A stretch of 33,145 bases of DNA, taken from assembly GCA_020630695.1 (NCBI GenBank), contig JAHDIS010000044.1, positions 2,968 to 36,112 on the forward strand, read 5' to 3'. The notes under the pieces are model-generated. The model worked only from the letters and a program-made list of their open reading frames with translations. It searched no databases and was not told the origin of the DNA. Shown here one piece after another: positions 1 to 10,089 of the stretch. Both the position numbers and the translations under genes were made by a program. Positions within the stretch are counted from its first letter, which is position 1; each line of letters starts with the position of its first letter. The stretch comes from Paracoccaceae bacterium (GTDB lineage Bacteria > Pseudomonadota > Alphaproteobacteria > Rhodobacterales > Rhodobacteraceae).

Positions 1-12
1 GGGATTTTTTTC

Positions 13-36
13 AAAAAAAGGGGGGACCCGCGGGTC
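13..36 (-). terminator. Possible weak terminator after hisI
   Basis: On the minus strand the hisI stop codon sits in a 12-bp perfect palindrome (GACCCGCGGGTC, 25-36), followed by a C-run and seven T residues. With a 4-nt loop only 4 bp can pair, so the hairpin is weak, although the U-tract is good. The window ends at base 1, so any further hairpin downstream cannot be seen. Confidence 0.3.
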
Positions 37-397
37 ATACCGGCATTGGCGCCATCAGTTCGGTTTCCTCATCTCCCGCGACGGAAGTGTAGAAACACGA
101 TCGGCGGTTGGTGTGACAGGCCGCCCCCTCCTGACGGACCACGGCCAACAGACAATCGCGATCGCAATCCACCCGCAGATCAACCAGTTCCTGCGTGTGG
201 CCCGACGTTTCACCCTTGATCCAAAAAGACTGTCGCGACCGCGACCAATAGGTCACGCGCCCCGTTTCCAGCGTTTTTGCGACCGCCTCGGCATTCATCC
301 AGGCCATCATCAAGACCTCGCCGGTGCCCTCGGCCTGCGCAATACAGGGGATCAGCCCACGGTCGTTATAGACCAAAGTCGAAGGATCGAAGGACAT
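35..397 (-). CDS. hisI: Phosphoribosyl-AMP cyclohydrolase (histidine biosynthesis)
   Basis: HisI opens the purine ring of phosphoribosyl-AMP in the third step of histidine biosynthesis; it is a cytosolic zinc and magnesium enzyme. The 120-residue protein has the usual length of the stand-alone (non-HisIE) form. Diagnostic segments are the DCDRDCLL stretch (metal-binding aspartates and a cysteine) and the C-terminal CHTNRRSCFY with two further metal-binding cysteines. I start at the ATG giving MSFDPSTLVY. A TTG two codons upstream is possible but less likely. The gene is divergent from the IscU-like gene across a 68-bp gap, so the two probably have back-to-back promoters. No other his gene is in the window, as expected for scattered his genes in this group. 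Confidence 0.95.
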   Translation of the reverse strand: MSFDPSTLVYNDRGLIPCIAQAEGTGEVLMMAWMNAEAVAKTLETGRVTYWSRSRQSFWIKGETSGHTQELVDLRVDCDRDCLLAVVRQEGAACHTNRRSCFYTSVAGDEETELMAPMPV

Positions 398-465
398 ATG
401 CAAAAACCTTTTTGAACCGTGTGTCTGAACGCCTATGTATGGGGCAGCACGGAAAAGGAAAAGCC

Positions 466-918
466 ATGTCTGGCGAGAACGACCTGATCAAGCTCTACTC
501 GGGCAAAATTCTTGAACTGGCTGCGGATATCCCGCACCTGTCACGTCTTGATGCGCCCGGTGCCACCGTCAAGAAACGCTCGCCTCTGTGTGGGTCAACC
601 GTCACTGTTGACCTGACCATGATCGACGGACAGGTTTCGGAATTTGGTCAGGACGTCAAAGCCTGCGCTTTGGGGCAAGCGGCAGCATCGGTTGTCGGTT
701 CTGCCATTGTCGGTTGCACCGCCGAGCAGATCGAGCAGGCCCGCGACGCACTTCGCGCGATGCTCAAAGAAGACGGCCCCACACCACCTGCCCCCTTCGA
801 CGGCCTCGAAGTGCTGCGCCCGGCGCAGGCTTACAAGAATCGACACGCTTCCATCCTGCTCGCTCTTGAGGCCGCAAGCGAAGCGGCCCGACAGAGCGAA
901 AGCGCGCATAGCGCCTAG
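466..918 (+). CDS. IscU/NifU-like iron-sulfur cluster scaffold family protein
   Basis: This 150-residue cytosolic protein belongs to the NifU N-terminal / IscU fold family, whose members assemble Fe-S clusters on cysteine ligands. Two expected cysteine positions are visible: PLCG (Cys42) and the DVKACALG segment (Cys67). The third canonical cysteine, near the end of the fold, is replaced: the segment reads KNRHAS, with Ser129 where the ligand is expected. Cys84 is an extra cysteine in IVGC. The start ATG is preceded by a good ribosome site (GGAAAAGGA), which excludes the longer open frame upstream. It is monocistronic and divergent from hisI. Whether it acts as a true scaffold or a specialised variant is uncertain; no isc or suf genes are nearby. 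Confidence 0.85.
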   Translation: MSGENDLIKLYSGKILELAADIPHLSRLDAPGATVKKRSPLCGSTVTVDLTMIDGQVSEFGQDVKACALGQAAASVVGSAIVGCTAEQIEQARDALRAMLKEDGPTPPAPFDGLEVLRPAQAYKNRHASILLALEAASEAARQSESAHSA

Positions 919-965
919 CGGGTTTTTGGCTTCGCGCCTGTTTGCCTGCACATCGCCACCAATGC

Positions 966-1002
966 AAAAAAAACCGCCGCGCTTCCGTATGGAAGGCGGC
1001 GG
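966..1002 (-). terminator. Strong intrinsic terminator, minus strand
   Basis: A 12-bp GC-rich stem (974-986 with 991-1002, one bulged G at 981) closes a GTAT tetraloop. Read on the minus strand it is followed directly by eight T residues (966-973). The U-tract exists only in the minus direction, so this ends a minus-strand transcript coming from the 1130-1252 gene rather than the iscU-like transcript. It lies 127 nt beyond that gene's stop codon. Confidence 0.85.
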
Positions 1003-1129
1003 GCAGTGACGCGTCTTGTTTGATCCCGGGGCGCTTGGCGATCAGGCAGGCCAAGCTGGGGACAGGCAGCGTATCGGGACAGGTGATACGCAACGCCCGG
1101 GATGAAAAACGCAGGCAGAAATTGAAACC
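1003..1129 (-). ncRNA. Candidate structured 3' UTR or small RNA with three CUGCCUG motifs
   Basis: Between the 40-codon gene and the terminator the sequence can fold as a three-way junction. P1 pairs 1023-1030 with 1096-1103 (8 bp). P2 pairs 1033-1039 with 1050-1056 (7 bp, 10-nt loop). P3 pairs 1069-1075 with 1085-1091 (7 bp, 9-nt loop). The heptamer CTGCCTG occurs three times on the minus strand (1112-1118, 1063-1069, 1043-1049): 5' of P1, in the junction linker (its first base is taken by P3), and in the P2 loop, so essentially unpaired. Repeated unpaired motifs are typical of trans-acting small RNAs with several seeds. No known RNA family was recognised. The region could be a long 3' UTR or a processed or independent sRNA; folding was done by eye. 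Confidence 0.4.
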
Positions 1130-1252
1130 TCAGACGATGGTGGGCAGGTGCAGCGCGCCGACAAGAATGACCATCAGCGCTGTTGCGCCCAGAGCATCTT
1201 GCCAGAGTGTACCGTTCTGACGGGCTAGTGCTGATTTCACTGTCTCGATCAT
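1130..1252 (-). CDS. 40-residue single-pass membrane microprotein, probably SOS-regulated
   Basis: A short frame too small for usual gene finding encodes 40 residues. It begins MIETVKSALARQNG, continues through TLWQDALGA as a likely amphipathic helix, and ends with a hydrophobic segment of about 18 residues (TALMVILVGALHLPTIV) that could span the inner membrane. A plausible ribosome site (ACGGAG) lies 7-12 nt before the ATG. Two GTTC-N7-GTTC boxes lie 64-119 nt upstream on the coding strand, a CtrA-like site lies nearer, and a strong terminator lies downstream, so it has its own complete transcription unit after recG. I do not recognise the family. By size, membrane topology and SOS control it resembles Caulobacter SidA, an SOS-induced division inhibitor, but no sequence homology is claimed. 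Confidence 0.7.
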   Translation of the reverse strand: MIETVKSALARQNGTLWQDALGATALMVILVGALHLPTIV

Positions 1253-1300
1253 GGTGCGCTCCGTTGCTTTCCTTCGTGTTGCACCTTTGTTCTCATATCC

Positions 1301-1315
1301 TTAACGCCGTGTAAA
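1301..1315 (-). promoter_or_regulatory. CtrA-like site TTAA-N7-TAAA upstream of the microprotein gene
   Basis: The plus strand reads TTAACGCCGTGTAAA, one mismatch in the second half from the CtrA consensus TTAA-N7-TTAA. It lies 49-63 nt upstream of the microprotein start, between that start and the proximal LexA box. The same pattern (TTAAC, then TAAA) occurs upstream of sciP. Such one-mismatch sites arise by chance a few times in a window this size, so this is tentative. Confidence 0.35.
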
Positions 1316-1330
1316 GAACTTTTTGAGAAC
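1316..1330 (-). promoter_or_regulatory. LexA (SOS) box, proximal, microprotein promoter
   Basis: GAAC-N7-GAAC on the plus strand, equal to GTTC-N7-GTTC on the minus (coding) strand, is the established LexA recognition sequence of alphaproteobacteria. It lies 64-78 nt upstream of the microprotein start. An additional GAAC (1337-1340) follows with a 6-nt spacing. Confidence 0.75.
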
Positions 1331-1356
1331 AAAAGCGAACAAAATGGATTTTTATA

Positions 1357-1371
1357 GAACGCGACAGGAAC
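1357..1371 (-). promoter_or_regulatory. LexA (SOS) box, distal, microprotein promoter
   Basis: A second exact GTTC-N7-GTTC direct repeat on the minus strand directly abuts a TATAAA -10-like hexamer (minus strand, 1351-1356), so LexA bound here would block that promoter. A TTGACC -35-like element lies at 1379-1384, but the 22-nt spacing is longer than ideal. Two exact boxes within 56 bp are very unlikely by chance. Confidence 0.75.
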
Positions 1372-1393
1372 AAACAGCGGTCAATTGCGCGGC

Positions 1394-5634
<4,241 letters not shown>

Positions 5635-5714
5635 TTAAGCGAAGTGATAGGCTTGGGCCGGGGTACAGTCCAGTCTTTGGCGCAGGATCGATCCCATCAA
5701 TGACCGGTGGGGGT

Positions 5715-5744
5715 GCGGGAAACAGACCCTGCGGCGTTTCCCGC
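5715..5744 (-). terminator. Stem-loop downstream of ctrA
   Basis: A 9-bp perfect inverted repeat (GCGGGAAAC, 5715-5723, with GTTTCCCGC, 5736-5744) encloses a 12-nt loop and begins 6 nt after the ctrA stop codon. No U-tract follows, so it may be a Rho-assisted terminator or an mRNA-stabilising 3' hairpin. Confidence 0.5.
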
Positions 5745-5750
5745 TGTGCT

Positions 5751-6467
5751 TCAGGCGCTGGCTGCCAGTCTGCCGCTTTGGTCGTGAACCGGATCGGGAT
5801 CGCGCAGAACATATCCACGCCCCCAGACCGTTTCGATGTAATTGTCGTCCCCTGTCGCCTCGGACAGCTTTTTGCGCAGCTTGCAAATAAAGACATCGAT
5901 GATCTTGAGTTCAGGTTCATCCATGCCGCCATAGAGATGATTCAAGAACATCTCTTTGGTCAGGGTGGTGCCCTTTCGCAGGCTGAGCAGTTCAAGCATC
6001 TGATATTCCTTGCCGGTCAAATGCACCGGCTTTCCGGATACTTCGACTGTTTTGGCATCCAGATTGACCGCCACTTTGCCTGTTCGAATGATGGACTGGG
6101 AATGCCCCTTTGAACGGCGAATGATGGCGTGAATGCGCGCAACCAATTCGTCCCTGTGGAAAGGCTTGGTCAGATAGTCATCGGCGCCGAATCCAAAACC
6201 CTTGATCTTGTTTTCGGTGTCATCTTCGCCCGACAGGATCAGGATCGGCGTATCAATACGCGCCACCCGCAGCTGCCGCAGAACTTCGTAACCGTTCATA
6301 TCGGGCAAATTGAGGTCCAAAAGGATCAAATCGTAATCATAAAGCTTCGCCAGATCGATGCCCTCTTCTCCAAGATCGGTGGAATAGACATTGAGGTTGG
6401 CATGGCTGAGCATCAGTTCGATACTTTTTGCCGTGGTAGGATCATCTTCCACCAAAAGAATGCGCAT
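5751..6467 (-). CDS. ctrA: Cell-cycle response regulator CtrA
   Basis: CtrA is an OmpR-type response regulator. In Caulobacter it governs replication and division; in Rhodobacterales it governs motility, gene transfer agents, competence and part of the SOS network. The 238 residues have the expected receiver domain (acidic ED at 7-9, phosphoacceptor Asp51 in LLDLNLPD, Lys101 in YLTKPF) and a C-terminal winged helix (about 125-225) ending in [11 protein letters not shown]. The tail ends RLAASA; terminal alanines serve as a ClpXP degradation signal in Caulobacter CtrA. Two CtrA-like half-matched sites lie upstream (6526-6540 and 6568-6582), consistent with autoregulation. sciP, encoding a known CtrA antagonist, lies directly upstream on the same strand. 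Confidence 0.97.
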   Translation of the reverse strand: MRILLVEDDPTTAKSIELMLSHANLNVYSTDLGEEGIDLAKLYDYDLILLDLNLPDMNGYEVLRQLRVARIDTPILILSGEDDTENKIKGFGFGADDYLTKPFHRDELVARIHAIIRRSKGHSQSIIRTGKVAVNLDAKTVEVSGKPVHLTGKEYQMLELLSLRKGTTLTKEMFLNHLYGGMDEPELKIIDVFICKLRKKLSEATGDDNYIETVWGRGYVLRDPDPVHDQSGRLAASA

Positions 6468-6525
6468 GGATGTTCTCCGGAAAGTGAGTGGTTCGTGAAC
6501 TGAAAAGAACCCTGTTCGAAATTAG

Positions 6526-6540
6526 TTAACGCCTCCTTAC
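6526..6540 (-). promoter_or_regulatory. CtrA-like site upstream of ctrA (proximal)
   Basis: The sequence TTAACGCCTCCTTAC matches TTAA-N7-TTAA with one mismatch and lies 59-73 nt upstream of the ctrA start. CtrA autoregulates its promoter in Caulobacter. Nearby GAAC copies at 6497 and 6507 have a 6-nt spacing and do not make a LexA box. Confidence 0.45.
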
Positions 6541-6567
6541 TGTAGTGGAAAAAACCAAACGATCAAC

Positions 6568-6582
6568 TTAAGGTTGTCTAAA
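6568..6582 (-). promoter_or_regulatory. CtrA-like site upstream of ctrA (distal)
   Basis: TTAAGGTTGTCTAAA matches TTAA-N7-TTAA with one mismatch. It overlaps the last codons and stop of sciP and lies 101-115 nt upstream of ctrA. Its overlap with coding sequence weakens the case. Confidence 0.3.
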
Positions 6583-6846
6583 TTTCTGAATCCGGGTGGT
6601 TTTGAGCGCTTCTTCGCCATGCAGAGTCGCGGCTTGCATCCATGACTGCAGTTCTTCTTCGCTCAGACCATAGCGCTCCAGCGCTTCTTCCATTGGCAAC
6701 AGCCCGTATTCCACAGCTTTTACGACCGTTGCCTTGCGCGATGCCACCCAGCGGCGTGTGTTGCGTGGCGGCAGATCAGCCCGTGTCAGATGGCCGCCGT
6801 TGGGCAGTTTTACCGCGCGCGGCCCGTCAATTTTCTTGAGATACAT
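6568..6846 (-). CDS. sciP: SciP-type CtrA inhibitor (DUF1153 protein)
   Basis: This 92-residue protein matches the DUF1153 family. Its Caulobacter member SciP binds CtrA and blocks it from activating its target promoters. The visible core is an N-terminal segment rich in basic residues and prolines (GPRAVKLPNGGHLTR, LPPRNTRRW) followed by a helix-turn-helix-like stretch (VASRKATVVKAVEYGLL, then ALERYGLSEEELQSW). The length is normal for the family. It sits 100 bp upstream of ctrA on the same strand, so activator and antagonist are genetically linked. A CtrA-like site 45-59 nt upstream of its start suggests CtrA may drive sciP, as it does in Caulobacter. The gene is divergent from mnmA. Confidence 0.92.
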   Translation of the reverse strand: MYLKKIDGPRAVKLPNGGHLTRADLPPRNTRRWVASRKATVVKAVEYGLLPMEEALERYGLSEEELQSWMQAATLHGEEALKTTRIQKFRQP

Positions 6847-6890
6847 GTTATCCCTCGTTCTTTGGCTGATGACATCAAGCCCGCGCGCGC

Positions 6891-6905
6891 TTAACAGCCT
6901 CTAAA
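6891..6905 (-). promoter_or_regulatory. CtrA-like site upstream of sciP
   Basis: TTAACAGCCTCTAAA fits TTAA-N7-TTAA with one mismatch and lies 45-59 nt before the sciP start, in the 120-bp gap shared with the divergent mnmA gene (62-76 nt from mnmA). Confidence 0.4.
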
Positions 6906-6966
6906 ACGCCCCCTTGAGAATGCTTCGGATTTTCCTATATTTCCGGACAATTCCACGGAGAACTGA

Positions 6967-8109
6967 ATGCCCTATGATGCCGAAAGGCTGAATTCCCTTG
7001 GCTTTCCCAAGGCCCCTGCCGAAACCCGCGTGGTTGTGGCCATGTCCGGTGGCGTCGACAGCTCAGTTGTCGCGGCACAGCTAAAGGACGAAGGCTATGA
7101 CGTGGTCGGCGTGACGTTGCAGCTCTATGACCATGGCGCAGCCCTGGCCAAAAAAGGTGCGTGCTGTGCCGGGATCGACATTCACGATGCGCGGCGCGTG
7201 GCCGAGGAAATGGGCTTTCCGCATTATGTGCTGGATTACGAGAATATTTTTCGGGATGCGGTCATCGAAGAGTTCGCAGACAGCTATCTGGGCGGCGCAA
7301 CCCCGGTGCCCTGCATCCGCTGCAACGAGCGGGTGAAGTTCAAGGACCTGCTGGAGACCGCAAAGGATCTGGAGGCCGATTGCATGGCAACGGGCCACTA
7401 TATCCAGCGCAAAACTGGAGACCATGGACCCGAGTTGCACTCGGCCGTCGATGCGGGCCGCGATCAGAGCTATTTTCTGTTCTCGACCACCCCCGAACAG
7501 CTGTCTTTCCTGCGCTTTCCACTGGGGCATCTGCCAACCAAGGACGCAACCCGCGCGCTGGCCGCGAAATACGGTCTTGCCGTTGCAGACAAACCGGACA
7601 GTCAGGATATTTGCTTCGTGCCCGATGGCGACTACGCCGGCGTGATTGAAAAGCTGCGCCCCGGCGCCGCCGAACCCGGCGAAATCGTACACGCAGACGG
7701 GCGGGTGCTGGGCACGCATCGCGGCGTCATTCACTACACCATCGGTCAGCGGCGGGGCCTCGGCATCGGCGGCCTGTCAGAGCCTCTGTATGTGGTCAAG
7801 TTGGACGTGGATGCGAAAAAGGTGGTCGTTGGGCCCAAAGAGATGCTGGCAACCCGTACCATCCCGGTGCGCGAAATCAACTGGCTGGGAGACGAGCCTT
7901 TTACATCGCGCGATGCATGGCATCTGGCCGTCAAGGTCAGATCAACCCGCCCACCCCGTGAAGCCATTATTCGGCCCCTGTCGGACACCGAGGCCGAAGT
8001 GGAGCTGCTGACCCCGGAAGAAGGTGTATCGCCCGGTCAGGCCTGTGTGTTCTATGCGCCCGAAGGATCGCGCATTTTCGGCGGTGGCTGGATCTGGCGC
8101 GGACACTGA
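6967..8109 (+). CDS. mnmA: tRNA-specific 2-thiouridylase MnmA
   Basis: MnmA activates and thiolates uridine 34 of Lys, Glu and Gln tRNAs, taking sulfur from a relay and using ATP. The 380-residue protein shows the PP-loop AMSGGVDSS (26-33), the first catalytic cysteine in the CIRCN segment (Cys119, with Cys116 beside it), the ATGHY tRNA/ATP segment near 141-145, the second catalytic cysteine in [11 protein letters not shown] (Cys216), and a C-terminal beta-barrel region with [14 protein letters not shown] ribosome site CGGAGAA lies just before the ATG. It is divergent from sciP and followed by a GC-rich dispersed repeat that may act in termination. Confidence 0.97.
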   Translation: MPYDAERLNSLGFPKAPAETRVVVAMSGGVDSSVVAAQLKDEGYDVVGVTLQLYDHGAALAKKGACCAGIDIHDARRVAEEMGFPHYVLDYENIFRDAVIEEFADSYLGGATPVPCIRCNERVKFKDLLETAKDLEADCMATGHYIQRKTGDHGPELHSAVDAGRDQSYFLFSTTPEQLSFLRFPLGHLPTKDATRALAAKYGLAVADKPDSQDICFVPDGDYAGVIEKLRPGAAEPGEIVHADGRVLGTHRGVIHYTIGQRRGLGIGGLSEPLYVVKLDVDAKKVVVGPKEMLATRTIPVREINWLGDEPFTSRDAWHLAVKVRSTRPPREAIIRPLSDTEAEVELLTPEEGVSPGQACVFYAPEGSRIFGGGWIWRGH

Positions 8110-8164
8110 TCGTGTAGCGGCCAAGAGCTTGGCGGACCGGCATACGAGAGGCGCACCGTGAAAT

Positions 8165-8199
8165 CGGGGGGCCAGCCCCCCGCGCCCCCCGGGATATTT
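8165..8199. repeat. GC-rich dispersed repeat, copy 1
   Basis: A run of G, then GGGGGCCAGCCCCC, and a C-run ending in CCCGGGATATTT lie 3' of mnmA. A second copy with the same layout and the same CCCGGGATATTT end lies after eno (32953-33005). Similar elements are frequent at gene ends in Roseobacter-group genomes as I know them. The self-complementary stem suggests a transcript-end hairpin. Confidence 0.6.
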
Positions 8200-8260
8200 G
8201 CAGCACAAAGAAGCACATGCGAGGGGCGATCAATGAAGATTGACCGCCAAGGTTTCGCGG

Positions 8261-8710
8261 TCAGCTGCCGGGTTCCTGATACACGCCCTGTTCCTTGAGC
8301 GCATCCACCACCTCTTTGGGCATGTAGGTTTCATCGTGCCGTGCCAGGATTTCCTGTGCAACAAAAACGCCATCTACGTAGCGCCCGGTTCCGACCATGC
8401 CCTGATTTTCCTCGAAAAGGTCCGGCAGAACGCCGGTATAGGTAACCGGAACCACGGCACCGCCGTCGGTCACATTGAACCGGATCGTTTCGCCGTCGCC
8501 GCGCACCAGACTGCCTTCTTCGACGAGACCGCCAATGCGGAACACTTCGTTGGGCTGAGGCGGCTCTTCGACGACCTGACTGGGCGAGCGGAAGAAATTG
8601 ATCCCGTCGCGCATCGCGTACCCGATCAGCGCGGTCGAAACCACCAACGCCACCGCCGCGAGGGCAATCACCTGAATCCGGCGCTGTTTCTTGAGCGATT
8701 TCAGAGCCAT
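8261..8710 (-). CDS. ccmE: Cytochrome c maturation heme chaperone CcmE
   Basis: CcmE covalently holds heme in the periplasm and passes it to the CcmF/H ligase for cytochrome c assembly (System I). The 149-residue protein has a cytoplasmic basic N-terminus, one membrane anchor (about 12-31), a beta-barrel OB-fold (VFRIGGLVEEGSL, then VTYTGVLPDLF), and the heme-attachment motif ILARHDETYMP with His125 and Tyr129. Its length and motif match active CcmE. It stands alone here, between the mnmA repeat and a divergent glycosyltransferase; other ccm genes are not in the window, which is common in this order. Confidence 0.96.
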   Translation of the reverse strand: MALKSLKKQRRIQVIALAAVALVVSTALIGYAMRDGINFFRSPSQVVEEPPQPNEVFRIGGLVEEGSLVRGDGETIRFNVTDGGAVVPVTYTGVLPDLFEENQGMVGTGRYVDGVFVAQEILARHDETYMPKEVVDALKEQGVYQEPGS

Positions 8711-8850
8711 GGGGCCCTCCTACATAGGCTTTGCGCTCTATATAATCGAAATGACGCCCAATGGGGAGAGGCCCGCGCGGAATGTCACAGCTTGGCAGTC
8801 TGCCCAAGGCACGGTAAGGCGAGCCTAAGGGCAAATCAGAGGACGGCGCG

Positions 8851-9990
8851 ATGAAAGTGGCCATCGCCACATCGGACTATTTCGTGATGGGCGAGACGTT
8901 CATCAACCGTCACATCGAACATATGTTCGGCGGCAATACGGCCGTGATCTGCGGGCGCCACAATGGTCAGGACCCACTGGGCAAGCCCCTGTTTACCCGC
9001 CGCGCCCCCCTGAGCGCCAAGGACAAGATCCTGGCGCCCTTCGCAGCACTGACCGGCGCGGCCCTGCACGGCACCTCGCGGCTGCCCTTCGGAGACAATC
9101 GCCAACGCCTGATGACCTTTCTGAAGGATCAGAAGGTTGACGTGATCCTGGCTGAGTTCGGGACACAGGCGCTGGTTCTGGCCAAACTCGGCAATGACAT
9201 GGGATTGCCGGTCTACACCTATTGGCGCGGCACAGACGCATCAGCTGCGCTGCGATCGCGTCAGCGGGTTCGGTCCTATCGGTTGATGATGCCCCGACTG
9301 GCGGGAATGTTCTCGGTCAGCCAGTTTTTGCTCGACAATCTTGCAGCACATGGAATTGCGCACACCAATGCGCATGTGGTGCCCTCTGGCGTGGATATCC
9401 GCCGCTTTGCACCCGGAGCCAAAACCGCTGGCAGTTTTCTCGCCGTCGGACGGATGGTGGAAAAGAAAGCGCCTCAGATCACGCTGCGCGCCTTTGCCAA
9501 GGCCGCACAGGGCCGGGACGCCCATCTGACCTTTATCGGCGACGGGCCGCTTCTGGAGACCTGCCGCGCGCTGGCCGCAGAGTTGGGCGTGGCTGAACAG
9601 GTCACCTTCACCGGCGCCCTGCCCCATGCCGAAGTTCGTGATCACCTGGTCGAAACCGAGGTATTCCTACAGCATTCCATCACCGCCAAGAACGGCAACA
9701 CCGAAGGTCTGCCCACCGCGATACAGGAGGCTCTGGCCTGCGGCTGCATCACGCTGTCGACGCGGCATGCCGGCATTCCCGAAGCCGTGGAGGACGGGCA
9801 GAACGGATTGCTGGTGGATGAATGGGATGAGAGCGGATTTGCTGCAAAGATCACTCAGATTCTGGATATGCCGGATCGATCGGCCATGACGCGCGCTGCG
9901 CGGGCAACCGCCGAGGCTAAATTCGACAATGCGCAAGGTTTGGCGCGGGTCGAAGCGGTCATCCGCGACGGACCAAAGCGGTCTGATTGA
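8851..9990 (+). CDS. GT4-family glycosyltransferase
   Basis: A 379-residue cytosolic or membrane-associated GT-B glycosyltransferase that probably transfers a sugar from a nucleotide donor in exopolysaccharide or surface glycan synthesis. The N-terminal Rossmann half carries the acceptor region (through about 180). The C-terminal half shows LAVGRMVEKKAPQITLRAF (197 on), FIGDGPL (228 on), and the family signature with two glutamates eight apart, Glu285 and Glu293, in NTEGLPTAIQEALACG, followed by STRHAGIPEAV. The opening MKVAIATSDYFVMGETFINR resembles WcaL/colanic-acid-type members. A ribosome site AGAGGA precedes the ATG. It is divergent from ccmE and has no glycan-cluster neighbours, so donor and acceptor cannot be assigned. 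Confidence 0.88.
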   Translation: MKVAIATSDYFVMGETFINRHIEHMFGGNTAVICGRHNGQDPLGKPLFTRRAPLSAKDKILAPFAALTGAALHGTSRLPFGDNRQRLMTFLKDQKVDVILAEFGTQALVLAKLGNDMGLPVYTYWRGTDASAALRSRQRVRSYRLMMPRLAGMFSVSQFLLDNLAAHGIAHTNAHVVPSGVDIRRFAPGAKTAGSFLAVGRMVEKKAPQITLRAFAKAAQGRDAHLTFIGDGPLLETCRALAAELGVAEQVTFTGALPHAEVRDHLVETEVFLQHSITAKNGNTEGLPTAIQEALACGCITLSTRHAGIPEAVEDGQNGLLVDEWDESGFAAKITQILDMPDRSAMTRAARATAEAKFDNAQGLARVEAVIRDGPKRSD

Positions 9991-10050
9991 TCTTTTAGCG
10001 CAACCATGGGCGCTGCCATCTTGCATGGCGCGCGCGCTTCCGGCACATTC

Positions 10051-10064
10051 TGAACAACTGTTCA
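10051..10064. promoter_or_regulatory. Palindromic operator candidate upstream of valine genes
   Basis: TGAACA-AC-TGTTCA is a perfect 6-bp inverted repeat with a 2-nt spacer, ending 25 nt before the acyl-CoA dehydrogenase start. Its form suits a TetR-type or similar dimeric repressor. No regulator gene is adjacent. Confidence 0.45.
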
Positions 10065-10089
10065 ATTCACGCAGACCGGAGGCACCACC

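Noticed and set aside
277-465. Longer N-terminus for the IscU-like protein
   Set aside because: The extension runs back into hisI and is low-complexity in type; the good ribosome site is before 466.
5635-5886. Minus-strand frame between ctrA and ligA
   Set aside because: It overlaps the ctrA 3' end in another frame and encodes an arginine-rich, domain-less protein.
6497-6510. GAAC...GAAC pair upstream of ctrA as a LexA box
   Set aside because: The spacing is 6 nt, not 7, and no second match lies nearby.
8711-8850. TATAAT at the ccmE-glycosyltransferase gap as a promoter
   Set aside because: No convincing -35 hexamer at 16-18 nt in either direction.
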